This document shows positions 1 to 6,607 of a DNA stretch of 64,000 nucleotides, in pieces (the stretch's first letter is position 1; each line of letters opens with the position of its first letter). The DNA comes from Sphingomonas caseinilytica (GTDB lineage Bacteria > Pseudomonadota > Alphaproteobacteria > Sphingomonadales > Sphingomonadaceae). The stretch is taken from the NCBI RefSeq assembly GCF_023516455.1, contig NZ_JAMGBA010000003.1:124001-188000 (forward strand). Direction: 5' to 3'. A program made the position numbers and the translations under genes. The notes beneath the pieces are model-generated. The model ran no database searches. It was not told where the DNA came from and saw only the letters and a program-made list of their open reading frames with translations.

Positions 1-861
1 TTTCAGCATCTCGCCCGCCGGACCCGGCGTGACCTTGCCGACCGCGCCCAGATAAGAGCGCGTCAGGTCGTTCGACATGGCCGGGAAGCGATATTCGTCG
101 ATCCGCGTCACCGCCCTGGCAATCTCGTAGATTGCATTGTCGGTGCGCGGCCGAGAGCTATGTCCGCCCTTGTTGGTCGCCGTCAGTTCGAACGTCGCGT
201 AGGTCTTCTCGGCTCCCTGGACGAGGTAGATCATCGGCTTGCCGTCGGGCGCCAGCAGGCCGCCGCCGGCATCGGTGTTGATTGCAAATTCGGCGCCCTT
301 CACCCACGGATGAGCCGCGACCTGGCGGGTCGTCCCGTCCGTCTCGTCCAGCCCCGTCTCCTCGTCCCCGATGAAGGCGAAGACCAGTGTCCGCTTCGGC
401 TTCACGCCCGCCTTTTGCATGCGAAGGATGGTGGACATCAGGGCCACGACGCCGCCCTTGTTGTCGATCGTTCCGCGGCCGTAGAAATAGCCATTCTCTT
501 CGATCAACTTATAGGGATCGCGCTTCCAGTCCTCGGGCCGCGCGTCGACCACGTCCATGTGCGCCGAAAAGAGGATTGGCTTGGCATTGCGGTAGCTGCC
601 GGGCACGCGCACCAGCATGCCGACGGTCTCCGCCTTCGGCAGCTTGACGATGTTGTCGGCCGATATGCCGGCGTCGCGCAGCACGCCTTCGAGATAGGCG
701 ACCATCGGCGGCACTTGCCCCTGCCCCTGAGACGTCCGGAACGTGATGACCTTTTCATAGATCTGCCGCGCCTGGACCTGGTCCGGCCGCTGCTGCGCCA
801 GCACTGGAATGCTGGTCGTGGCGAGTGCAAGTCCGATCGCGACGCGAATGGAACGTGTCAT
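1..861 (-). CDS. M20-family metallopeptidase, C-terminus outside the window
   Basis: The reverse strand reads open from an ATG at 861 to the left edge, so the gene is cut after about 287 residues. It opens with a cleavable signal peptide ending near an Ala-Gln junction (about residues 1-22), so the enzyme should act in the periplasm. M20 zinc-site motifs are visible: SAHMDVVDA at about residue 95, the GRGTIDNKGG stretch at about 125 with the bridging Asp, and GDEETG at about 155 with the catalytic Glu pair. M20 enzymes are di-zinc exopeptidases or dipeptidases. The substrate cannot be told from this fragment; the dimerisation domain begins but the last metal ligand lies outside. Confidence 0.88.
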   Translation of the reverse strand, partial: MTRSIRVAIGLALATTSIPVLAQQRPDQVQARQIYEKVITFRTSQGQGQVPPMVAYLEGVLRDAGISADNIVKLPKAETVGMLVRVPGSYRNAKPILFSAHMDVVDARPEDWKRDPYKLIEENGYFYGRGTIDNKGGVVALMSTILRMQKAGVKPKRTLVFAFIGDEETGLDETDGTTRQVAAHPWVKGAEFAINTDAGGGLLAPDGKPMIYLVQGAEKTYATFELTATNKGGHSSRPRTDNAIYEIARAVTRIDEYRFPAMSNDLTRSYLGAVGKVTPGPAGEMLK

Positions 862-1262
862 GCTTTCCCCCCTGTTATCAGGCGGACGGCTTAGCACAGC
901 GCATCGCGATGTCGATTCTCGGCGGCTGTTGCTTATGCCCGCGTTCCACCCATTGCGGTCATGTGCCCCATGCCCGTCGGCACGGCAGCTTCAGCAAGGT
1001 TAAGACCAATACCCCGATTGGACTCACTAAATCCTGCCTTGGCCATCATTTGGCGTTTCCGAGAAGCCCGGAAGACGAGGCGCCCGGTATTATCGTTAGG
1101 TAACTATGCCCGGTGCTTCTCCCCATGTTAAACTGGGGGGTTCACATCAGTTCAAGTAGGGCATTCGCCAACTACAAGACATGGGGGCAACTTGGGGGAG
1201 GCGCAACAAGCCAAAACCAGCACCGTCCCGTTACCTTGGCGAAATATCGAGGAGGACGTCTG
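862..1262. other. 401-bp intergenic region
   Basis: This gap lies between the divergent M20 and haloperoxidase-like genes, so it should hold both promoters. It carries one copy of the interspersed TTCCACCCATTGCGGTCAT-type repeat (942-963) and a small CCCCA/TGGGG stem around 1122-1139. Open frames run through it, but they lack a ribosome site and recognisable domains, so I call no gene here. Confidence 0.5.
942..963 (+). repeat. Interspersed short repeat, copy 1
   Basis: The core reads TTCCACCCATTGCGGTCAT and matches copies near 4.3, 4.4, 6.5, 12.6 and 13.4 kb with few changes. It sits in non-coding sequence between the M20 gene and the haloperoxidase-like gene. Confidence 0.7.
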
Positions 1263-2717
1263 ATGATGATCTCAAAAGTCGATAGCGCATTCAACTGCTT
1301 CAACTTTCCGAAAACCACAAACAATTCAGACTCTTCTCTGCGAAGAGCGCGCGTGAAGCGGCGGGGTGCCGGGATCTTGTCTATCGCCCTGCTCGCCGCC
1401 GCCTTGCATGCCAGTCCCGCTTACGCGGCGGAGAACGATGCGGTGAGCGTATGGAACGAAAGGGCCGCGGTCACGCTCGTCAACGGAAATACTGCCGCCA
1501 CGCCAGGCCTCATGTTTCCGCCTCCGGTCGCGTTCATTCATCTCGCGATCGTCCAGGCCGCGGTCTACGACGCGGTCAACGCCATCAAGGGCGGGCACTA
1601 TCCCTACCTGGAGGGACTGAAAGCGGCGACGAGCGCGTCCCAGGACGCGGCGGCTTCGACAGCGGCGCATCATGTCCTGATCGGCCTCATCACCCAGGCG
1701 CCGTTGACGACGACGCTGACCTCCCAGGTCAAGGCCGATATCAAAGCTCGCCTCGATACACAGTACGCCGCCTCGCTGGCCGAGATCCCGGCAGGCCAGG
1801 CAAAGGTCAAAGGCATTGAAGTCGGAGCTGCTGCGGCGTCGGCGATGCTGGCCAATCGTTTGAATGACGGCCGCTTCGGCGCGGCCGGCTTTCCGGTCGG
1901 GTCGGCCCCCGGTGAATGGCGCCCCATAAGTGCGGCTCCCGCGGCAAACGATCCGAATGGATGGGTGCGCAACGTGCGGCCGTTCGCTTTGCCGAGCTCG
2001 CATTATTTCCACACGTCAGGGCCGCCTCTCCCACTGTCAGGTGCCCAATATGCGACCGAGTTCAATGAGGTGAAGTCGTTGGGCCGGGCCACCGGATCTA
2101 CGCGGACGGCTGCTCAGACCGAGCTGGCGAACTTTACTGGCGCGCACCCTGTTCCCATGCTGTACGCGGCCATGCGCCAGGTGGCGACCTCGAAGGGGCT
2201 GACCATCAGTGAACAGGCGCGGTTCCACGCCATGACCAGCATGAGCGCGGCGGACAGCCTGATCAATTGCTGGGCAGAAAAGGCCCATTGGGGCTTCTGG
2301 CGACCGACGACTGCGATTCAGCTCGCCGCCGACGACGGCAACGATGCGACCGCGGCCGATCCAGACTGGACTTCACTTCTGGCCTTGCCGCCGTACCCTG
2401 ACGAACCGTCGGGTGCCAACTGCGTCTTCAGCGGGTTCATGCACGCCGCCAAGGCGTTCTTCGGCAGCGACACAGCGGAATTCGATATCGTGAGCACCGG
2501 TCCCGCCGGGACGGTGGGTTTGGGATCGACGCGGCATTACAGCCGCTTCACCGATGTCATCCCCGACATCATCGAGGCGCGGATCTACGGCGGCCTTCAC
2601 TTCCGCACGGCCGACGTAAACGGCGCCGATCTCGGGCGCAGGGTCGCGGCATATGTAGATGCGAACGTCTTCAACTGCGGCCCGCCGGGCCAGTGCAAGC
2701 AGGAAAGGCGCAAGTAA
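1263..2717 (+). CDS. Vanadium haloperoxidase/PAP2-like secreted protein with altered acid-base site
   Basis: The protein has 484 residues. The ATG at 1263 is chosen because an AGGAGGA ribosome site lies just upstream; the open frame extends further, but the earlier part looks non-coding. A basic stretch and hydrophobic segment ending SPAYAA (about residues 20-50) is a signal peptide, so the product is probably periplasmic. The body resembles vanadium-dependent haloperoxidases and type-2 phosphatidic acid phosphatases: a Lys...RP element (KAHWGFWRP, about 340-348), PSG at about 382, and ARIYGGLHFR at about 440-449. The usual PSGH acid-base His is replaced: this protein reads PSGAN. It may therefore lack haloperoxidase activity, or be a related phosphatase-like protein. 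Confidence 0.8.
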   Translation: MMISKVDSAFNCFNFPKTTNNSDSSLRRARVKRRGAGILSIALLAAALHASPAYAAENDAVSVWNERAAVTLVNGNTAATPGLMFPPPVAFIHLAIVQAAVYDAVNAIKGGHYPYLEGLKAATSASQDAAASTAAHHVLIGLITQAPLTTTLTSQVKADIKARLDTQYAASLAEIPAGQAKVKGIEVGAAAASAMLANRLNDGRFGAAGFPVGSAPGEWRPISAAPAANDPNGWVRNVRPFALPSSHYFHTSGPPLPLSGAQYATEFNEVKSLGRATGSTRTAAQTELANFTGAHPVPMLYAAMRQVATSKGLTISEQARFHAMTSMSAADSLINCWAEKAHWGFWRPTTAIQLAADDGNDATAADPDWTSLLALPPYPDEPSGANCVFSGFMHAAKAFFGSDTAEFDIVSTGPAGTVGLGSTRHYSRFTDVIPDIIEARIYGGLHFRTADVNGADLGRRVAAYVDANVFNCGPPGQCKQERRK

Positions 2718-2757
2718 CGCCGGCGTAGACGCTCGACCTTCGGGAGGTGCCAGCCTG

Positions 2758-3153
2758 ATGCGAACCTTATGGATCGGATGGATGGCGTTTGGCCTCGCGG
2801 TCGGTGTTACTGTTGTCCCCGCGTCACTTGCTCGGGATCCGCAAGTTCTGGATCATGGCAAGCTCGCGGGGACCGGCGTTCAAGTAGAAGAACCCCAGAC
2901 ACATGGTGAATTGTCTGGCGGGCTGAGTTCAGAGGCCCGGACGCATATGGGCGTCTCCATTGTTGCACCGATAGGCAAGGTTGGAGTGGGCTCTGCATCC
3001 GTGGAGGGCGAGCCCACCTATGTACGCCGGACAAAAGCCAGTGAGGGCATATCTGTGGTGGAAGTCTCCACTACGCCTTTCATGCCCGTTTTGGCCTCCA
3101 ACGAAGCAGTCGCCAAAATGATCGCCAGACCGGATCAGCCGGCGGGTTGGTAG
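2758..3153 (+). CDS. Hypothetical exported protein
   Basis: This 131-residue protein starts at an ATG preceded by GGGAGGT. The first 28 residues are hydrophobic with an Ala-Ser-Leu-Ala end, typical of a signal peptide. The rest is Gly/Ser/Val-rich, has no Cys and shows no domain I recognise. It starts 40 bp after the haloperoxidase-like gene on the same strand and may be cotranscribed with it. A longer in-frame start at 2659 would overlap that gene and is less likely. Confidence 0.45.
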   Translation: MRTLWIGWMAFGLAVGVTVVPASLARDPQVLDHGKLAGTGVQVEEPQTHGELSGGLSSEARTHMGVSIVAPIGKVGVGSASVEGEPTYVRRTKASEGISVVEVSTTPFMPVLASNEAVAKMIARPDQPAGW

Positions 3154-3258
3154 GCCCAACAGATCCGAGCACCGGCTCAGTTTACTTTGCGCAGACAGGC
3201 TGAGTGGTGGCGGGCGCATGCGTCCTCGCAAGATCCTCCGATTCCGAACGCAGGTCTA

Positions 3259-3287
3259 ATGGCTGCTTTCGACCCAAAGCAGACATT
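3259..3287 (+). repeat. Interspersed short repeat, copy 2 (diverged)
   Basis: The core is GCTTTCGACCCAAAGCAGACATT. It keeps the TTTC(G/C)ACCCA...CATT frame of the other copies but has AAAGCAGA in place of TTGCGGT. It lies in the 167-bp gap between two convergent small genes. Confidence 0.6.
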
Positions 3288-3320
3288 AGATTCTGCGCCT
3301 GCGATAGCCACCGTCTAGGA

Positions 3321-3560
3321 TCAATAGACGATTTTGAACGCCGCCGCGAACGGCAACGTAAAGACGGGACGACCCTGCTCATCTTCGACTTCGATTCGAT
3401 GTCGGAGGTGTACTTCGCCGCGTTCGGTTATCTGGTCCGCAGCGAACTCCCGCGCCGCTCGGACGGCGGCTTCGCGCGCGATGGTCACGCTGGCGAGGTC
3501 CTGACCGTCCTCATCATGAGCGACCGCATCGCTATACACATGAAAGAAATATCGGGACAC
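3321..3560 (-). CDS. Small DUF6894-like protein
   Basis: The gene encodes 79 residues from a GTG start. The sequence runs YFFHVYSD, then DEDGQDL, an Ala/Arg-rich helix and a final IEVEDEQGRPVFTLPF. This is the pattern of the small DUF6894 proteins common in Rhizobiales and sphingomonads; their function is unknown. It lies between a repeat copy and the hsp20 terminator, on the same strand as hsp20 but downstream of its terminator, so it probably has its own promoter. Confidence 0.72.
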   Translation of the reverse strand: MSRYFFHVYSDAVAHDEDGQDLASVTIAREAAVRAAREFAADQITERGEVHLRHRIEVEDEQGRPVFTLPFAAAFKIVY

Positions 3561-3611
3561 GATGTGCGATACCTCTTGGCTCGTTTTCGACCTCTGCGGG
3601 CAGCGACAAGG

Positions 3612-3642
3612 AAAAAGGCCCCGGGGGCAGCGCCCCGGGACC
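3612..3642 (-). terminator. Rho-independent terminator of hsp20
   Basis: On the reverse strand a GC-rich stem (GGTCCCGGGGC... pairing with ...CCCCGGGGCC, 3617-3642) is followed by a T run (3612-3616). It begins a few bases after the hsp20 stop codon. Confidence 0.8.
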
Positions 3643-3649
3643 TTCAGAC

Positions 3650-4153
3650 TCAGGCATTCTCAGGCTCAGCGTCGACGGTCTGCTCGGAGGCGGGCTTCTC
3701 CCCACCGCCAATCGCCGAACGCTGTCTGCCAATGTCAATCTTTCGCGGCTTCATCGCTTCCGGAATCTCGCGCACTAGGTCGATGGCGAGCAACCCTTCC
3801 TTGAGGTCAGCGCCGCGCACCTGGATATGGTCCGCTAGCGCAAATTTGCGCTCAAACGAGCGATTGGCGATTCCGCGATATATGTAATCCGAGCCGTGCT
3901 GCTCGGACTCGTCGGTCTTCTTGCCGGACACGATCAGAACATTCTGTTGGGCTGTGATGTCGATCTCATCGTTTTTGAAACCCGCCACCGCCAACTCAAT
4001 GCGATAGTCATTATCGCCAAGCTTGATCAGATCGAACGGGGGATAACTTTCCTGCTGGCCCTGACCCAAGGAGTTGTTCTCGAGCATGTCGAACAGCCGG
4101 TCGAAGCCCACGGTGGAGCGCCGGAAGGGCGCAAAGTCGAAAGCACTACGCAT
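3650..4153 (-). CDS. Small heat-shock protein, Hsp20/alpha-crystallin family (IbpA-like)
   Basis: The protein has 167 residues. The N-terminus (FDFAPFRRSTVGFDRLFDML) is of the IbpA/HspA class. An alpha-crystallin domain follows at about 35-135, with ELAVAGFKNDEIDIT, VLIVSGKK and the FALADHIQVRGADLKEGLLAIDL strand region. The tail is longer than usual and ends acidic. Such proteins are ATP-independent holdases that keep unfolding proteins soluble in the cytoplasm. The gene is monocistronic: its terminator follows at once and a heat-shock promoter and thermometer precede it, both described separately. Confidence 0.95.
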   Translation of the reverse strand: MRSAFDFAPFRRSTVGFDRLFDMLENNSLGQGQQESYPPFDLIKLGDNDYRIELAVAGFKNDEIDITAQQNVLIVSGKKTDESEQHGSDYIYRGIANRSFERKFALADHIQVRGADLKEGLLAIDLVREIPEAMKPRKIDIGRQRSAIGGGEKPASEQTVDAEPENA

Positions 4154-4243
4154 GTATTATCCTCCTCTTGATGAGCAAGGCGGAAGGATGGGCCGTCGAA
4201 CGGCCTCAACCGTCCCGTCACCGGACCCATGAGGCTTCCGGCG
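4154..4243 (-). promoter_or_regulatory. ROSE-like RNA thermometer in the hsp20 5' UTR
   Basis: On the reverse strand the roughly 90-nt leader ends with the UUGCU element (4174-4178) just upstream of the AGGAGGA Shine-Dalgarno (4160-4166) and the ATG at 4153. In ROSE elements the U(U/C)GCU box pairs with the SD around a bulged G. A further hairpin, GGCCGT-TCG-ACGGCC, lies at 4187-4201. The composition and position fit ROSE thermometers of alphaproteobacterial small heat-shock genes, which mask the SD at low temperature. The fold was read by eye, not computed. Confidence 0.72.
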
Positions 4244-4249
4244 GCGATG

Positions 4250-4277
4250 ATCTGGGATAATAGTTTCTGATTTCAAG
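4250..4277 (-). promoter_or_regulatory. Sigma-32 (RpoH) heat-shock promoter of hsp20
   Basis: The reverse strand reads CTTGAAA (4277-4271), a 13-bp spacer, then TCCCAGAT (4257-4250). The RpoH consensus is CTTGAAA - 13 to 17 bp - CCCCATnT. Transcription would start near 4243 and give the thermometer leader. Confidence 0.68.
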
Positions 4278-4300
4278 AGTGGATTCCGGCTGCCAATCAA

Positions 4301-4330
4301 GTGTCCGCTTTCCACCCATTTCGGTCATAA
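4301..4330 (+). repeat. Interspersed short repeat, copy 3
   Basis: The core is CGCTTTCCACCCATTTCGGTCAT. It is followed 15 bp further on by the hairpin at 4338-4363, the same arrangement as at 12.6 kb. Confidence 0.7.
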
Positions 4331-4337
4331 GCACGTA

Positions 4338-4363
4338 TGTTACGCCCCCGTAATCTTGGGGCG
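4338..4363 (+). other. Leader hairpin, copy A
   Basis: TGTTACGCCCC, a GTAATCTT loop region and GGGGCG form a stem-loop with arms at 4343-4348 and 4358-4363. The same element recurs at 12641-12669 with a compensatory base-pair change: C-G here where the other copy has T-A. It lies just before a decayed gene start at 4369. Confidence 0.6.
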
Positions 4364-4368
4364 CAATC

Positions 4369-4404
4369 ATGCATATCGGCCTGTCCAATCCGCTGCACCG
4401 TTTT
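4369..4404 (+). pseudogene. Truncated remnant of a paralog of the 246-aa membrane protein
   Basis: The twelve codons after this ATG give MHIGLSNPLHRF. The intact gene at 12678 begins MKVDLPRPLHGW, so M, L, P, L and H align without gaps. The upstream hairpin and repeat align too. Homology ends where another repeat copy begins (4396), so the rest of the gene seems to have been lost. The match is short and could be partly chance; the shared upstream element makes it more credible. Confidence 0.4.
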
Positions 4405-4447
4405 CACCCATTGCAGTCATGTCCGCATTCCACCCATTGCGCTAATA
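4396..4447 (+). repeat. Two tandem interspersed repeats, copies 4 and 5
   Basis: Two copies lie end to end: TTTTCACCCATTGCAGTCATG (core 4401-4421) and ATTCCACCCATTGCGCTAAT (core 4427-4446). Together with copy 3 this gap holds three copies within 150 bp. The rest of the gap, up to the transpeptidase gene at 4606, shows nothing else I can name. Confidence 0.65.
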
Positions 4448-4605
4448 ATGAAGCGGCCATCTGGTCATAGGAACGTAACTGCCAACCTGCCGCCCTCTCC
4501 TAAGTCTCCATCCATGACTTTCCCTATGGGGACGGCGTTCTCACCACGCTAAAACGCAACCGCAGCCGGGGGCCTGTTCGGGAGCAAATTGCCTGAACGA
4601 GACAA

Positions 4606-5310
4606 TTGGTGAAACGGCTGATTAAATTGAGTTTTCTGGCGTGCGTCGCCGCCTCGGCTTCCGCAAACCCTGTGACACACCAGAAGCTATCAGTCATGGA
4701 AAGTGCGGCTCAGCTTGGTCCTGGGCAATTTGTCTGGGAGCCGAAGGCCGCATCGACCGGCCCCCTATTCCTGGTCATCGATCTGACCAGGCAGCTCGCC
4801 TTGCTCTATCGCGGCGGCGTCCCCATTGCCGCCTCGACAATTTCGAGCGGCAGTGAAGGACGCGAGACCCCGACCGGCGAGTTCTCAATCCTGGAAAAGA
4901 AGGTCGTGCATCGGTCGCGCACGTATGACGATGCGCCGATGCCCTACATGCAAAGGCTCACCGCGAAAGGCGTCGCAATGCATGCCGGCAATTTACCTGG
5001 ATACCCGGCGTCTCATGGCTGTATTCGGCTGCCCCCCGCTTTTGCCAAGCTGCTCTACGGCGTCACCGAGCTCGGCACGCCGGTCATGATCACCGACGCC
5101 GAGAAAGAACGAAGGGCCGCCGAGCAAGAGCAAATGGAAGCCGAATACCAGCGCGCCATCGAAGAAATTGCCCAACGGAAGGCTTGGCTACAGGCGGACG
5201 CTGAACGGGCAAAAGCTGAATTTGACAGCGCGATGGCCGCGCACGAGGAGACTTTGCGGCAGCACAACGCGAAGGTGGCGAAGTACAAGTCGGAAATTGC
5301 ATCGAAATAA
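4606..5310 (+). CDS. L,D-transpeptidase (YkuD) with C-terminal coiled coil
   Basis: The gene encodes 234 residues from a TTG start (the next codon, GTG, is an alternative). A signal peptide spans about residues 1-21. The YkuD domain covers about 45-165: LFLVIDLTRQLALLYRGG, MHAG at about 123 and SHGCIRLP with catalytic Cys139. These enzymes make 3-3 cross-links in peptidoglycan or attach proteins to it, in the periplasm. The last 65 residues are a charged Glu/Lys/Ala helix that should form a coiled coil, an uncommon appendage that could bind a partner or the wall. Repeat copies flank the gene on both sides. Confidence 0.9.
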   Translation: MVKRLIKLSFLACVAASASANPVTHQKLSVMESAAQLGPGQFVWEPKAASTGPLFLVIDLTRQLALLYRGGVPIAASTISSGSEGRETPTGEFSILEKKVVHRSRTYDDAPMPYMQRLTAKGVAMHAGNLPGYPASHGCIRLPPAFAKLLYGVTELGTPVMITDAEKERRAAEQEQMEAEYQRAIEEIAQRKAWLQADAERAKAEFDSAMAAHEETLRQHNAKVAKYKSEIASK

Positions 5311-5318
5311 GTCCTGAG

Positions 5319-5347
5319 ACCGCTTTCCACCCAAACCGGTCATTAGG
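5319..5347 (+). repeat. Interspersed short repeat, copy 6
   Basis: The core is CGCTTTCCACCCAAACCGGTCATTA, immediately downstream of the L,D-transpeptidase gene. Confidence 0.65.
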
Positions 5348-5484
5348 ATGGCGGCCGCTTCCGTTCGCCAACTAGGGTCAATCCGGATTTAACGGCGCGC
5401 CGCCTGCGAATATGGATTACACGAATGCAAGAGCGACTCTGTCGCGCGTTGGCAGTAGGTCGCTAGTCCGCCCTGGAGGCGCCG

Positions 5485-6288
5485 ATGCCGTTTGCCGCTG
5501 CGCTTCGCAAATCGCTGGAAGATCGCGACAGCGATGTTTCCGCGGAGTTGAGGCGTGGGGACAGTCTGGAGGACGTCCTTAACCGCCATCTGATGACCGT
5601 CGAGCAACTGGGCGGGGACGATGCGTTTACCTGCATCCTCCTGCTCAGCCCCGACGGCAAACGACTTTCCTACGGTGCCGCTCCGACCGTTCCGGCCTCC
5701 TATTGCCGCGCCAGTAAAAGCATTGAGATCGGCCCATATGCCGGCTCTTGCGGAGCAGCGGCTTACTACGGCCGCCCAATCTACTCGACCGACATTGCGA
5801 CCGATCCGGTATGGGGGAACTATCGCGCCCTCGCCTTGCAGCATGGATACCGGTCATGCTGGTCCACGCCTATCCGGAACTCGAATGGCGAAATCATCGG
5901 CACCTTTGCCATCCTCCATCGATCGACAGGCATGCCGACCCGCGAAGAGATTGATGCCATCGACCTCATTACCGGGCATGTCGCGGATGCCATCATGCGT
6001 TCTCGCGATCCCCAGTTCCTGGCGAAACGCGGTGCGGAGCGAATGGCCAGGGCGCCGCTGCTCAGGCTCGTGTCCGACAATCTGGCCTACAATGATCCGG
6101 CCAATCGGCTAAGGGCAATCGCCGAGAAGCTCCAGGCAAAGGCGGTCGAGCTCGATGGCTATGCTGATCGATCGGATCCCGACCTCCTGGTCCAGGATTT
6201 GAAAGACGCCGCCGAACTCAGCCGTAAGCTTGCTGCCGCCATCATCGCGCAGATCGACTTCATCAGCTCCGGAAGGCGCATCCCGTGA
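5485..6288 (+). CDS. GAF-domain sensory protein
   Basis: The protein has 267 residues; the ATG is preceded by CTGGAGG. After a short helical start, a GAF domain spans about 25-165, with YGAAPTVPASYC, GPYAGSCGAAAYYGRPIYSTDI and the closing NSNGEIIGTFAILHR strand. This is the GAF subtype found in hybrid sensor kinases. The remaining 100 residues are helical with no kinase or output domain, so the signal is probably passed by protein contact. The stop overlaps the start of the next small gene (GTGA). The GAF-HWE kinase gene follows 135 bp after that gene. Confidence 0.82.
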   Translation: MPFAAALRKSLEDRDSDVSAELRRGDSLEDVLNRHLMTVEQLGGDDAFTCILLLSPDGKRLSYGAAPTVPASYCRASKSIEIGPYAGSCGAAAYYGRPIYSTDIATDPVWGNYRALALQHGYRSCWSTPIRNSNGEIIGTFAILHRSTGMPTREEIDAIDLITGHVADAIMRSRDPQFLAKRGAERMARAPLLRLVSDNLAYNDPANRLRAIAEKLQAKAVELDGYADRSDPDLLVQDLKDAAELSRKLAAAIIAQIDFISSGRRIP

Positions 6289-6473
6289 GTTCCGCGTCGG
6301 ATATACGAGCCTTGATCCGCCACGATGCTCGCACGGTCGAGATCGAAATGCTGGCCGACGACTTCCTCGCCTTCGTCGATGCGTTCGAAGTCACGCTATC
6401 CGATGGCGCCGTTCCACCTGAATTCGCCGAGCGCCTGGCCAATCTGCACCAACGTGCCGACCGGCTGATTTGA
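6285..6473 (+). CDS. 62-aa acidic protein coupled to the GAF gene
   Basis: This short frame begins at a GTG that overlaps the GAF gene's TGA by four bases, which favours translational coupling. The protein is acidic and helical (DARTVEIEMLADDFLAFVDAFE...), with no membrane segment and no domain I recognise. The tight overlap and normal codon use suggest it is real. It may modulate the GAF protein; that is inference from position only. Confidence 0.6.
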   Translation: MSSASDIRALIRHDARTVEIEMLADDFLAFVDAFEVTLSDGAVPPEFAERLANLHQRADRLI

Positions 6474-6482
6474 CCTCAAGCC

Positions 6483-6512
6483 AATGTCAGCCTTCCACCC
6501 ATTGCAGTGATC
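6483..6512 (+). repeat. Interspersed short repeat, copy 7
   Basis: The core is GCCTTCCACCCATTGCAGTGAT. It lies in the gap between the small GAF-coupled gene and the HWE kinase. Confidence 0.65.
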
Positions 6513-6607
6513 TGATTTGAAATCGGAACTGCTTGGAAGTTCAGGAATTTAGGGCGTGGGGGGTAGGACATAACGATCCTGCTCGATCCTGAGAGGCGGA
6601 GTTCGCA

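Noticed and set aside
6526-6550. GGAAC as a general-stress (EcfG) promoter before the HWE kinase
   Set aside because: The matching -10 element (GTT about 16-17 bp downstream) is absent.
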